Source: Candidatus Puniceispirillum sp. (GTDB lineage Bacteria; Pseudomonadota; Alphaproteobacteria; Puniceispirillales; Puniceispirillaceae). From it: 64,000 bases of DNA. Both the position numbers and the translations under genes were made by a program. The DNA lies in assembly GCA_028383305.1 (NCBI GenBank), contig JAOEVD010000012.1, forward strand, positions 1-64,000. Reading direction: 5' to 3'. The notes under the pieces were generated by a model. That model was given only the letters and a program-made list of their open reading frames with translations. It was not told the DNA's origin and made no database searches. Every line of letters starts with the position of its first letter. Position 1 is the stretch's first letter. Below are positions 7,538-14,863 of this stretch, in pieces.

Positions 7538-8719
7538 ATGGAAAATTTTAGGCACAATTGGTTGGTGTTGGAGAATGCGATAAAACAACTCAAAAAACAC
7601 AGCCTCAACGTTAACTATTACATTGATGGAAATCATCTTAAGTTGTTTTTAGATAGCATGATTTTTTCTGCGAACAAGGGACATCAGGAAGTTTATCAAT
7701 TTAACGGACTAGGGAAATGTCCATCACTAGATCCCAATAAATCAGTTTATTCAGAATTAATTTTCAAGATTCACAGCCAATTCCTGACGAAAATAAAGCG
7801 TGAAATGTGTCACGAATTCCAGACTGTTTATGGAACAAATTTAGTTGACGAATGGGATTTGTTTCTGTCAATCAAGCCAACTCAGAGACTTAATAACCCA
7901 ACTGAGCTCTTTGAATCTGAACGCTCCCAAAAGTTTGGTTGGGACAAAAACTCCCCTGAATTTCTTGAAATGTCGCCATATTTTAACTTTTTTGTTGGTG
8001 GTGGTGTTGATTTCCAATTCCTTATTAAAACACTCAAGAAATATTGGCGTGATGAAGCAGATCCAAATGCTAGATCCAGAATTGAGCGATTTGTAGAAGA
8101 CTTTGAATCCAGAGACACTGGCGCACGGCCAAAAACAAATGAGTTTTTGAATCAGCAAAAATTTTCTTGGTTTAGAGAAGCCCTTGATGAATTTGACGCA
8201 AATTGGAAAAGTTTAGTCGCTGAGGTCAGCGAGGGACAAACGCGATTTAATATCAAGCCAAAGCAGCATTTTTTTATTGAGTTTCAAGAAAAAGCTGTTG
8301 ATACAAAACTGGTAATGAAGTGTATGGATGATTTGGCTAAAGCAAAAAATGATGACGTTTTTGTTTTCATTACAAACGATACAGATTTTCTTCCATTGTT
8401 CGAGCGTGTTGCAGAAACGCATCAATTAATTTGGTTAACAGGCGCTAAAAATAAATCAAAAGGCCTTAGTGGAGCTGTTGGCAGAGGTAAAATCTTCGAC
8501 TTGGTTGATTTCCTCTCCGGGGAAGGGTTGCACAAAAAAATACCCTCAACCAAATATTGGGACAACGAGGTACTGAAACAGAGTTGTCCGGATATTCAAG
8601 TGTTAAGGGATGATTATCTCGAACAAATGGCGTATGAGGCGTTTCAAAAGCAGCAACAAGAAATATATGAAGACTGGGAGCGAACGGCACGGCTTGAGTG
8701 GGAGAACGACAAATTTTGA
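7538..8719 (+). CDS. NYN (PIN-like) domain nuclease-like protein
   Basis: The 393-residue protein has the split signature of NYN/LabA nucleases. A first acidic strand is NYYIDGNHLK (Asp30), and the second half is VDTKLVMKCMDDLAKAKNDDVFVFITNDTDF, with Asp257-equivalent in VDTK and the TNDTDF motif (Asp281, Asp283) replacing the usual SGDSDF. NYN domains are metal-dependent RNases of the PIN-like superfamily. The two halves lie about 220 residues apart instead of roughly 100, so a large insertion (about 60-230, Lys/Glu/aromatic rich) is present. A charged helical C-terminal tail (about 345-393) follows. The stop overlaps the start of the deoxyribonucleotidase gene. The domain call is good; RNA or DNA target and biological role (defence, regulation) are unknown. 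The gene is AT-rich compared with the chromosome. Confidence 0.78.
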   Translation: MENFRHNWLVLENAIKQLKKHSLNVNYYIDGNHLKLFLDSMIFSANKGHQEVYQFNGLGKCPSLDPNKSVYSELIFKIHSQFLTKIKREMCHEFQTVYGTNLVDEWDLFLSIKPTQRLNNPTELFESERSQKFGWDKNSPEFLEMSPYFNFFVGGGVDFQFLIKTLKKYWRDEADPNARSRIERFVEDFESRDTGARPKTNEFLNQQKFSWFREALDEFDANWKSLVAEVSEGQTRFNIKPKQHFFIEFQEKAVDTKLVMKCMDDLAKAKNDDVFVFITNDTDFLPLFERVAETHQLIWLTGAKNKSKGLSGAVGRGKIFDLVDFLSGEGLHKKIPSTKYWDNEVLKQSCPDIQVLRDDYLEQMAYEAFQKQQQEIYEDWERTARLEWENDKF

Positions 8720-9153
8720 AAACTCTGTATATTGATATGGACAACGTTTTGGTGGACTTTCCCACGGGTATTGCGCGGATTAGTGAAAGCCAAAAGTTGG
8801 AATTTGAAGGGCGCTATGATGAGGTTCCCGGCATCTTTGCTTTGATGGATCCACTCGAGGGATCTATCGAAGCTTTTCATAATTTATCATCCAAATATGA
8901 TACCTACATATTATCCACTGCCCCGTGGGAAAATCATACGGCTTGGAGCGATAAATTAATATGGGTGAAAAGATATCTAGGGAGTCCAGCTTACAAGCGG
9001 TTGATTTTGTCTCATCACAAGAATTTGAATACTGGTGATTATCTTATTGATGACCGGTTGAAAAATGGCGCTGATCGATTTTCTGGAGAGCATATTCACT
9101 TCAAAACTGACAAATTTCCTGATTGGGCGTCAGTTTGCGATTACTTACTTTGA
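8716..9153 (+). CDS. HAD-family 5'(3')-deoxyribonucleotidase
   Basis: The product (about 145 residues from the TTG at 8716) starts MKTLYIDMDNVLVDF, the DxDxV motif I of NT5C-type deoxyribonucleotidases in the HAD superfamily. It has the family motif II-like LSTAPWENHTAWSDKLIWVKRYLG and the motif III/IV-like LILSHHKNLNTGDYLIDDRLKNGA. These enzymes remove the phosphate from deoxynucleoside monophosphates, trimming dNTP pools, and are common in phages and islands. The TTG start overlaps the stop of the NYN gene (ttga), giving tight coupling; a GTG at 8698 is an alternative start. The pairing of a nuclease with a nucleotide phosphatase is notable. Enzyme class is confident, exact substrate not. 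Confidence 0.83.
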   Translation: MKTLYIDMDNVLVDFPTGIARISESQKLEFEGRYDEVPGIFALMDPLEGSIEAFHNLSSKYDTYILSTAPWENHTAWSDKLIWVKRYLGSPAYKRLILSHHKNLNTGDYLIDDRLKNGADRFSGEHIHFKTDKFPDWASVCDYLL

Positions 9154-9184
9154 AGCTGTGCATTTCCTGCGCACAAAGCTAGAT

Positions 9185-9955
9185 TCACTCATTAGTGTTC
9201 TCAATAATATAATTTATAAACAGTTGTTTATTTCTGTAACTTTCATCTCCGCTTTTTTCTGGAAAAGCAGCCTCATCAAACATCTTTGTGGGAGCGAAAT
9301 TTAACCCCTCAAGCTCGTCACGGCAAACTCCAGAGAACCAAACTCTTTTAGACTTATTCCAACCAATCAGACAATGACGCTCAGCGTCTCTTTTGTAGTA
9401 GAAATAAAAATTTTCTCCATCGTCTAATATTTCCGAATGTCTTAGAATTTGACCATACTTTCCATCCAGCTCTCGCCTCCAAAGATTGTCCGCGAAGATT
9501 TTAGCTTTTGAAAATTTCTCGTCAGATATTTTTTCAGTGGCACTTTTTAGTTTTTCAACATTTAAGCCAACTTTTTTTGCTGTTTCTAATTCTTGTTCCG
9601 ACCAACACTCTGGGGCTGAATTTGTATCTCTGTTATCAGGGTTGATTTTGATTGGTTGATTGGGGTTTCCTACCGACGACAAACTCTCAGGTTCGTTTGA
9701 CGATAGCTTTTGAGCGGCAAGGCTGCACAGCAACCCTGGGACTAAAAAGATCCCCCAGAGCATAAATGCAAAATTACCAATTATTGGTATGTCACCTATT
9801 GGCCGAAGAAAATTTCCCCAAGTTTGAATGATGTCAGGTGTCCTGCTCCAAGATCCTGCGACAAATACCCAAGCTAGGATTATGCAAATAATTCCAATTC
9901 CGGCATAAAGTAGAAGTTTGGATAGTGTTGTGAGGGTGTTTGGGTTTTGGGTCAA
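9185..9955 (-). CDS. Hypothetical membrane protein, island envelope cluster
   Basis: The 256-residue product has two N-terminal membrane helices (about 12-35, LLLYAGIGIICIILAWVFVA, and 57-80, IIGNFAFMLWGIFLVPGLL). A Ser/Asn/Pro-rich linker follows, then a soluble C-terminal domain of about 150 residues with a YFYYKRDAERHCLIGWNKSKRVWFSGVC core. The family is not recognised. The only start after the in-frame stop is a TTG with a weak caggca ribosome site, so the N-terminus is tentative. It is the last gene of the minus-strand cluster, 90 bases after the 10046-11257 gene, and converges on the deoxyribonucleotidase gene with a 31-base gap. The soluble domain probably faces the cytoplasm given the two-helix hairpin. 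Confidence 0.65.
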   Translation of the reverse strand: MTQNPNTLTTLSKLLLYAGIGIICIILAWVFVAGSWSRTPDIIQTWGNFLRPIGDIPIIGNFAFMLWGIFLVPGLLCSLAAQKLSSNEPESLSSVGNPNQPIKINPDNRDTNSAPECWSEQELETAKKVGLNVEKLKSATEKISDEKFSKAKIFADNLWRRELDGKYGQILRHSEILDDGENFYFYYKRDAERHCLIGWNKSKRVWFSGVCRDELEGLNFAPTKMFDEAAFPEKSGDESYRNKQLFINYIIENTNE

Positions 9956-10045
9956 CTGTGCCTGCTATGGAAATACATTTTAGCGAACTCTCTATCTTTT
10001 TCTTTGTAAGCACTCATCAGTTTTCAATCAAATAAGAATTCCATC

Positions 10046-11257
10046 TTAATTGGCGGTGGCTGGGCTGCCCTTTCTGAGTAAGCCAAAGAAATATTTAGTA
10101 ACCCGAGACCAACTAACATCTATGCCCTTTGCTCTCATTAAGTTGACAGCAATAAGCACTGAAATTCCAAAAACCCATAAGCTTGGTCCAACTAAACTCA
10201 TTGAGATAATGACTAATGTGGAGGTTACACCGCCCGATCCAAGTGATTTGGCCCACGTTTTAACGCTAAGGTTTCCTTGCCGCCTTTTTTGAAAAGATTT
10301 TGCCAGCCCCACCAGCACAACAATTGCTCCAACAGGATTACCAGCATAGGCGGTGCTTATAGCTAATGCTCCTACGATTCTTGCAAAGCGCTCAGCGTCG
10401 TCACTATTCCAAGAAAACATTAGCGCAAGAGCCGGGATCGCAGATCCAACAACTTCAACCGTGTTATAGCTGAAAAAATCTGCAAAACGTTTCTCATCGA
10501 CGCCAATGGCCGCAAAAGCATCCCTAAATGCCTCAGCTTTTTCTTTCCCAAATTCAATAACCGGAAGGCCAACTACGGACGACATATCGCTCAACAGGGC
10601 TTCCAATGTGCCGTAGACTTCCTGAATGGTCGTGTCGTTTTCCATTGCCTCACGGCCACGCCTAAACGCCTCAGGCAAAGTATGTCCCTCAATTAAACGA
10701 TGCAATGCAGGCCTGATATGGTCTGCGCCTGACTTGAGGCCCTCTACAAACGATCCGTCTATCATTTTGGTATATTCATTGGACAGGGTGTTGAAAGTAT
10801 CTGCAGACCAACTTTCCAAAGATTTGGACACAGAACTTTCTGTCAGAAAATTCATCCAAACCATCGCATTCGCAGATAAATCGTCTTTCGATGGAAGCTT
10901 GGCTTGATAATGCCTGCGGAGTTTTGAGGCGAGTGAGAATTTTTCTGAAGTTTGCTCAGAGCCAATTAAGACTTCGTCAAGTGAGTCGATGGTTGTCTCT
11001 TTTTGTCCGTTGGTGTCACTGTCGTCTTTGTCATCAGGCACAGATGATGATTTCAGAATTTCTTCTGTAAGTTTCTCGGATTTATAACGGGAATATGCGA
11101 TTTCGTGTTGAGTTATCGGGGGGTGGCCATTCACAAAGACATCGATGAAGTGCTTTTCATTGGCAGAACTGGGTTTGACCTCACCAGATTCTAGTTTTTT
11201 GTAGCGCGTGAGGTGCTTGTTTAAGAGCCTCACATCCCACTTTTTTAAAGATGACAT
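10046..11257 (-). CDS. Membrane protein with DUF413-like N-terminus
   Basis: The start at 11257 is chosen because a perfect GGAGG lies 8 bases upstream (11266-11270); the GTG at 11266 would overlap that site. The product is about 403 residues. Residues about 1-55 (LLNKHLTRYKKLESGEVKPS, then HFIDVFVNGHPPITQHEIAY) resemble the short DUF413/MaoP-like module. A charged linker (55-120) and an alpha-helical middle follow. The C-terminal third has two or three hydrophobic segments (VEVVGSAIPALALMF, NPVGAIVVLVGLA, STLVIISMSLVGPSLWVFGI). It is unknown as a whole. It belongs to the minus-strand envelope cluster and directly follows the small membrane protein gene. The resemblance to DUF413 is by eye and should be treated as a hypothesis. 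Confidence 0.66.
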   Translation of the reverse strand: MSSLKKWDVRLLNKHLTRYKKLESGEVKPSSANEKHFIDVFVNGHPPITQHEIAYSRYKSEKLTEEILKSSSVPDDKDDSDTNGQKETTIDSLDEVLIGSEQTSEKFSLASKLRRHYQAKLPSKDDLSANAMVWMNFLTESSVSKSLESWSADTFNTLSNEYTKMIDGSFVEGLKSGADHIRPALHRLIEGHTLPEAFRRGREAMENDTTIQEVYGTLEALLSDMSSVVGLPVIEFGKEKAEAFRDAFAAIGVDEKRFADFFSYNTVEVVGSAIPALALMFSWNSDDAERFARIVGALAISTAYAGNPVGAIVVLVGLAKSFQKRRQGNLSVKTWAKSLGSGGVTSTLVIISMSLVGPSLWVFGISVLIAVNLMRAKGIDVSWSRVTKYFFGLLRKGSPATAN

Positions 11258-11262
11258 TTGGC

Positions 11263-11463
11263 TCACCTCCTGAATAGCCAGAGATAAGCTTTGCGTATGA
11301 ATGCGGCAAAGACAATTACAAAGATTATAGCTAGAGCCTTGACACCAACTACGGCTGCGGCAGGCGCACCAATCAATAGCGCTACTGCAATCAATGAAAC
11401 TATGAAAACAACGCCAATGGGTGTTTTCAAAACTTCAGCTTTTTCAATTAGCCACTTAGTCAT
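11263..11463 (-). CDS. Small two-helix membrane protein
   Basis: The 66-residue protein is mostly membrane-spanning: about 15-33 (PIGVVFIVSLIAVALLIGA) and 40-58 (VGVKALAIIFVIVFAAFI), with basic ends (FIRKAYLWLFRR). No catalytic motif is seen. Small hydrophobic proteins of this kind in islands can be holin-like, toxin-like or subunits of a membrane complex; sequence alone does not decide. It abuts the neighbouring genes without a gap (upstream stop at 11464-11466, its own stop inside the ribosome site of the next gene), so it is co-expressed with the 403-residue membrane protein. Confidence 0.62.
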   Translation of the reverse strand: MTKWLIEKAEVLKTPIGVVFIVSLIAVALLIGAPAAAVVGVKALAIIFVIVFAAFIRKAYLWLFRR

Positions 11464-11904
11464 TCAATATCTTGTCGTCCAATATTTCCACAGGGAAAGT
11501 CCACCATCATTATTGTGAGCAATGAATTTTGCCACTGTGTGGTAACTGCCACCGTTCATCGCCTTATCTTCGAAAATTACCTCAGTAAAATTGCCAAACA
11601 GTGGAGTGACATCAAAGCGATATAGCCAATTGTCGGCAGAAAGCACTTCAACTGAATTTTCAGCAAAAGTAATTTTTTGTCCGCTTGGGCAACAGGCCTC
11701 GAGGAAATCCTTCGGTGATTTATTCGCAAAATCGTATTTGCAACGCTGGCCTAAAGATGATCGTATTTCGCAGATCGGGAACAGGCGCAGTATATTCTTA
11801 TTATTAATTGAGGCGGTATCCGCAAAAGCCGACCAAGCCGCTACAAATAGTATCAGCGCAATCTCAAAAGCGCAGACTAGGAATAGGGTGGCTCGGCTGA
11901 CCAT
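11464..11904 (-). CDS. Secreted/anchored hypothetical protein
   Basis: The 146-residue product has a signal peptide or anchor at residues 5-29 (TLFLVCAFEIALILFVAAWSAFADT, plausible cleavage after AFA). A small extracytoplasmic domain with four Cys (ICEIRSSLGQRCKYDF, LEACCPSG) suggests disulfides. The C-terminal half is strand-rich (LYRFDVTPLFGNFTEVIFED). The family is not recognised. The ATG overlaps the stop of the preceding gene by one base (TAATG), showing an operon. The export signal fits the theme of this cluster, in which most products are membrane or envelope proteins. Confidence 0.65.
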   Translation of the reverse strand: MVSRATLFLVCAFEIALILFVAAWSAFADTASINNKNILRLFPICEIRSSLGQRCKYDFANKSPKDFLEACCPSGQKITFAENSVEVLSADNWLYRFDVTPLFGNFTEVIFEDKAMNGGSYHTVAKFIAHNNDGGLSLWKYWTTRY

Positions 11905-12311
11905 TAAAAAAGCTTCTTTGTTGGATCTAACTTTTGGCAGGTGGCTTTTACATCACCCTTCTCCATTCTTCCATCCTCAAGCGTGATTGAGAGGCTTATC
12001 TTATGCTGGCCTGTCAGGCGATCTATGGAAAAACTCTCCAAAACTCCGCCACTTTCCATTTCGGCAGGCTGCTCGAGATAAATTGTAGTGTCTGTCACGG
12101 CAAGACTTAACCCATTAAAAGTGTTGTTCACTATAGAGATTCGCTCCGAGAACGGGTCACTGTTAGCTGGTAACCAAATGGTCGCTTCAGGCATCTTAAC
12201 TTACGACTCAATTATGCCGTCGCAAATCAGTTCAAGGTTCAGATTTTCTGCCGCAACAGGATGACTAGACAGCGTGAGACATATGGCTGTTGGTAGGATG
12301 AGACGCCTCAT
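11904..12311 (-). pseudogene. Small secreted protein gene interrupted by an in-frame TAA
   Basis: Reading from an ATG at 12311 gives a textbook signal peptide of 36 codons (MRRLILPTAICLTLSSHPVAA, then ENLNLELICDG). It stops at TAA (12203-12201). Two codons later, in the same frame, the ATG at 12194 opens a 96-residue strand-rich domain ending KATCQKLDPTKKLF. The first ATG overlaps the upstream gene's stop (ATGA), whereas the second has only a weak ribosome site, so the ancestral gene surely started at 12311. The whole 135-codon product resembles its upstream neighbour in layout: signal peptide, Cys about 10 residues into the mature protein, and a final V-x-ATC. Either a nonsense mutation killed it, or a signal-less domain is made by reinitiation or readthrough. 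Confidence 0.72.
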
Positions 12312-12730
12312 TGGCTTGGACTGCAAGTGGCCTCAACACCACTAAAAAATGTACTGCCATCGATGAGTCCTGCCATAGCTGCAACAGCATTCAACTTGCC
12401 TATGGATACGGTTACGCCGATGTTTGCGCCATCAATATTTACAATGCCTGATCCAATTTCTGTCGTTTGTGCGCTGCTCCAAGTGAGTGCTTCATGAAAA
12501 ATTTTTTCTTCAACCAAATCAGACTCTGAACCGTCGGTATCAATAACAGATACACCGCCACTGTCTAAAAACTCATATATTGTCCAGCTTTCCTCGTTGG
12601 CTTCAAGAGGAGATGCTTCGCCGCCTACCATCACAACAGTTTGTTCATTCCAATCGCATTTGATCCGTTCTCCTGCCCAAACTGTAGTGTGTGACGCGAT
12701 TATCGTCGCCAGTGTGACTAAAATGCGCAT
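12308..12730 (-). CDS. Small secreted hypothetical protein
   Basis: The start at 12730 gives a clean signal peptide (MRILVTLATIIASHTTVWAGER, cleavage after VWA) and a strong ribosome site (ggagaaag) 6 bases upstream; the longer frame from 12787 adds a polar stretch before the signal and is rejected. The mature protein, about 120 residues, has Cys in IKCDWNEQTVVM and VEATCSPSQ at its ends, likely a disulfide closing a beta-barrel-like domain. The pattern (short signal, Cys near each end, alternating strands) resembles small periplasmic lipocalin-like unknowns of alphaproteobacteria, but no family can be named. It is coupled by ATGA overlap to the interrupted paralogue-like gene downstream. Confidence 0.68.
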   Translation of the reverse strand: MRILVTLATIIASHTTVWAGERIKCDWNEQTVVMVGGEASPLEANEESWTIYEFLDSGGVSVIDTDGSESDLVEEKIFHEALTWSSAQTTEIGSGIVNIDGANIGVTVSIGKLNAVAAMAGLIDGSTFFSGVEATCSPSQ

Positions 12731-12798
12731 TTTAAACTTTCTCCATTTGTGATCCGTATCAGTCACTAAAAATGTCAGAACTAACACGTTGTCAGTAG

Positions 12799-13884
12799 CT
12801 AAATTTTGTTGTCTTTAATTATAGTTTTTAATTGGCTTTGGAGTTCATGTCTGATTGATAGGATTTCGACAATAAATTCAGTTTTGTTTTGAGTGCTTCT
12901 GCATTTTGCAGTGTAACCGTTGTAATCTGGATCATCTTCCTCCATCGCACTTTTGGCAAAGCCGTCTGGTTCATACGAATACGCCAGAGTTTTTCTGTTT
13001 ATCCTGTTGGAGCCGTCGCTATATGTCTGTGTAAACTGAGACAAAGTGGCTTTCGAACTCCAGTGGCTTAAAATGGTATCATTGTCCTGATAAAATCGAA
13101 GGTGGTAAAAGTCTTGCCCCGTTTTCCAAAACCCAAAATATTTGCTTGATGCGTAATAGCTAAAATTCTTCGTCTCTGGCCATTTAACGTTGTCACGAAT
13201 ACACACCAAACCAGTTCCATCCCAAGTCAAGGGGGTTATTGTTTTTGTAATATCGGTCACTTTAAAATGTCGTGCGCTTATAACTGTGAAAGCCTCAGCC
13301 TTTTCTCTGGCTTTTGTGATCGCGTCGTCTGATAAAGCTCTGGCATATGCTTTTGCATACCCTTCTGAGACCATATCACCATTGATAAACGCCACTTGCC
13401 GCCAGACATAACCGTTAAATTTGTCATCAATTTTGCCATAGTACCAAGCCAATCCGACTTGTGCTTGAAGATGCCCGCTTTCAGCAACCTCAGTCCAATA
13501 TTTGATGCCTTTTTCGCGTGCTTTCTCCCTCAGGGGTTTTTCTGAGGCAAAATCCTTTTGGTCTCGTGCCTTTTCCTTAACTTGTTCGGAAAAGTTGCGG
13601 ATTGTCCCGAAAAATCCTCTGACATTTGAGTGACTTTCATTTGTTTTGGGAGATTTTCCTCCAGCGGGGGTGAAAGAAAAGGCAATCAAAGAATATCCTA
13701 AATTGTATTTGTCTTCGTCTGAGCGTGGTGAATTTTTGTAAGTCGCGATTGCTTGCTCAAGCTGATTGGTATCAACAAGTGCCAAATTGCCCAATTCAAG
13801 TGGATCAAGTTTTTTTGGTTCGTCACATGACACAAGTGCCAACGTTAACAGCAAAAACGCCCATTTTTTGTGTGATTTTTTCAC
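12799..13884 (-). CDS. Sel1-repeat-like lipoprotein
   Basis: The 361-residue product starts at a GTG and has a lipoprotein signal: KKWAFLLLTLALVSC with the lipobox LVSC, so the mature protein is acylated at Cys20. Asp at +2 would favour the inner membrane if the E. coli rule holds. Residues about 25-70 and 115-150 look like TPR/Sel1-type helical repeats (GIKYWTEVAESGHLQAQVGLAWYYG). The C-terminal half (about 210-361) is a strand-rich domain of unknown type with two Cys (LVCIRD, AKCRST). Sel1 repeats mediate protein contacts. It is the first gene of the minus-strand cluster, 164 bases from the right attachment site, so its promoter must lie in 13885-14048. No function can be assigned. Confidence 0.72.
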   Translation of the reverse strand: MKKSHKKWAFLLLTLALVSCDEPKKLDPLELGNLALVDTNQLEQAIATYKNSPRSDEDKYNLGYSLIAFSFTPAGGKSPKTNESHSNVRGFFGTIRNFSEQVKEKARDQKDFASEKPLREKAREKGIKYWTEVAESGHLQAQVGLAWYYGKIDDKFNGYVWRQVAFINGDMVSEGYAKAYARALSDDAITKAREKAEAFTVISARHFKVTDITKTITPLTWDGTGLVCIRDNVKWPETKNFSYYASSKYFGFWKTGQDFYHLRFYQDNDTILSHWSSKATLSQFTQTYSDGSNRINRKTLAYSYEPDGFAKSAMEEDDPDYNGYTAKCRSTQNKTEFIVEILSIRHELQSQLKTIIKDNKI

Positions 13885-13959
13885 TATCTACCAACTGCAT
13901 TTTGAACCAGTAGCACACGATGCCATAAAAAAAAGCAGTCGCAAAGAATTTAGAAATTC

Positions 13960-13980
13960 TGGGACGTGATAGGGACGTGT
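13960..13980 (+). repeat. Right-end copies of the arm-site-like repeat
   Basis: tgggacgtga (13960-13969) and agggacgtgt (13971-13980) match the repeats beside the integrase (1985-2026) at 9 of 10 positions or better. They lie 68 bases inside the right attachment site. Matching repeats at both inner ends are what arm-binding integrases use to bring the ends together. Confidence 0.52.
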
Positions 13981-14047
13981 CTTAAAGGAATAGATGGATT
14001 GGATACCAATTTAATTGGCAATATTGTTATAAACCATTGAAAAATAT

Positions 14048-14108
14048 ATGGTGCGGGCGGGGAGACTCGAACTCCCACGGCCTAAGGCCCACGGATTTTA
14101 AGTCCGTT
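14048..14108 (-). repeat. Right attachment site within tRNA-Leu
   Basis: This copy of the 61-bp repeat is continuous with an intact tRNA gene. The match to 1821-1881 ends at 14108, inside the anticodon stem, so the crossover lies somewhere in the 61 bases. The island lies on the 3' side of the tRNA, the usual arrangement that preserves the gene. Confidence 0.92.
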
Positions 14109-14133
14109 ATGTCTACCATTCCATCACGCCCGC
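14049..14133 (-). tRNA. tRNA-Leu (anticodon TAA)
   Basis: Read on the minus strand, the 85-nt gene has 5' acceptor GCGGGCG pairing with CGCCCGC before the discriminator A and an encoded CCA. The anticodon loop is CTTAAAA (anticodon TAA), flanked by the stem ACGGA/TCCGT. A long variable arm typical of class II tRNA-Leu follows, then the T loop GTTCGAGTC. All arms are intact. It is the integration target of the island on its 3' side. Confidence 0.95.
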
Positions 14134-14224
14134 ATGACTGGTCTGTCACAGGTGATAGCCCAGCTAATCCAATGATGCAAAAGGAAAGCGGGGTTTTCTA
14201 CTTAAAAAAATCAAGATGTCTGGT

Positions 14225-14863
14225 TTAGTTGCGAAATGGTGGCGATCCGATAATTGCGTGCAAAAAGCTGGCAGCCGAAGATCGCGCCGATAACAGCCAG
14301 AAACAAGGCTGGTGATCGCCCTCATCGGGGCGGCGGGTGATGATCGCACCGAGATGTTCCATGCTTGCGCGTGCGGTGGTGCCAATCGGCATGGCTGATG
14401 CGCTGCAATCAATCGGGCAAATTCGCGCCAATGTTTGCCGGCTGTAAAAGCCGGACAATGCCAGAATAACCCATGAATCCGATTGATCGGTCATTGCCAT
14501 CTGTTTTGATAGGCTTTTACCAAGCAATGCCTTGGCCGCGTCAATGGGATTGGTGCCATCATCATCAAAACATAAAAACCAATGGTTCTGCGCGCTTGGC
14601 ATTAAGATGCAACGCGGTTTGCCAGACCGGTCAAGTGCCATTGTCGCTTTTGGCTTCGGGCTGCCATTCTTGCCAGTCTTGAATAATTTGGCCATTGCCG
14701 TTTGAAAGGCCGTTTGGCTGCCGGCAAGTGGCGCAACCGACACCATTGACAAGCTAGTGATCTCAATAAGGCTGGTGCCGCCGGTGATCATTTCATAGCC
14801 ACCAAGCGGGCTTTGCGCGGTCAGGCTTGGCGGTGTTTTCGACATAGGTGCAGATTTAGCCAT
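14225..14863 (-). CDS. soxG: Sarcosine oxidase gamma subunit
   Basis: The protein (about 212 residues from the ATG at 14863) is the small gamma subunit of heterotetrameric sarcosine oxidase, which stabilises the alpha-beta core. It begins MAKSAPMSKTPPSLTAQSPLGGY. The C-terminal part has the SoxG/GcvT-like pattern DQSDSWVILALSGFYSRQTLARICPIDC and MEHLGAIITRR. The gene overlaps the end of soxA by 8 bases, so it is translated in coupling with it. It is last in the order soxB-soxD-soxA-soxG. Earlier in-frame starts lie inside soxA and are not needed. Sequence conservation of gamma subunits is low, so the call leans on operon position as well. Confidence 0.85.
   Translation of the reverse strand: MAKSAPMSKTPPSLTAQSPLGGYEMITGGTSLIEITSLSMVSVAPLAGSQTAFQTAMAKLFKTGKNGSPKPKATMALDRSGKPRCILMPSAQNHWFLCFDDDGTNPIDAAKALLGKSLSKQMAMTDQSDSWVILALSGFYSRQTLARICPIDCSASAMPIGTTARASMEHLGAIITRRPDEGDHQPCFWLLSARSSAASFLHAIIGSPPFRN

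Larger units (their letters stand above)
1821..14108. mobile_element. Integrated genomic island at tRNA-Leu(TAA), satellite-like
   Basis: A 61-bp direct repeat with one mismatch bounds this 12.3-kb segment. The right copy is the 3' part of an intact tRNA-Leu gene; the left copy is only the 3' fragment. Inside are a P4-type integrase next to the left repeat, an AlpA-like regulator, a TOPRIM/RepA-type primase-helicase, a repeat-rich putative origin, a winged-helix protein, then cargo on both strands that is visibly richer in A and T than the flanking chromosome. No capsid, terminase, portal, tail, conjugation or relaxase genes are seen, so it cannot make particles or transfer by itself. It resembles a phage satellite or replicating integrative island that would use a helper. 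The boundaries are strongly supported; the satellite label is inference. Confidence 0.88.

Noticed and set aside
9155-9184. Short inverted repeat between the two converging island operons as a terminator
   Set aside because: The stem is only five pairs with a mismatch and there is no T run.
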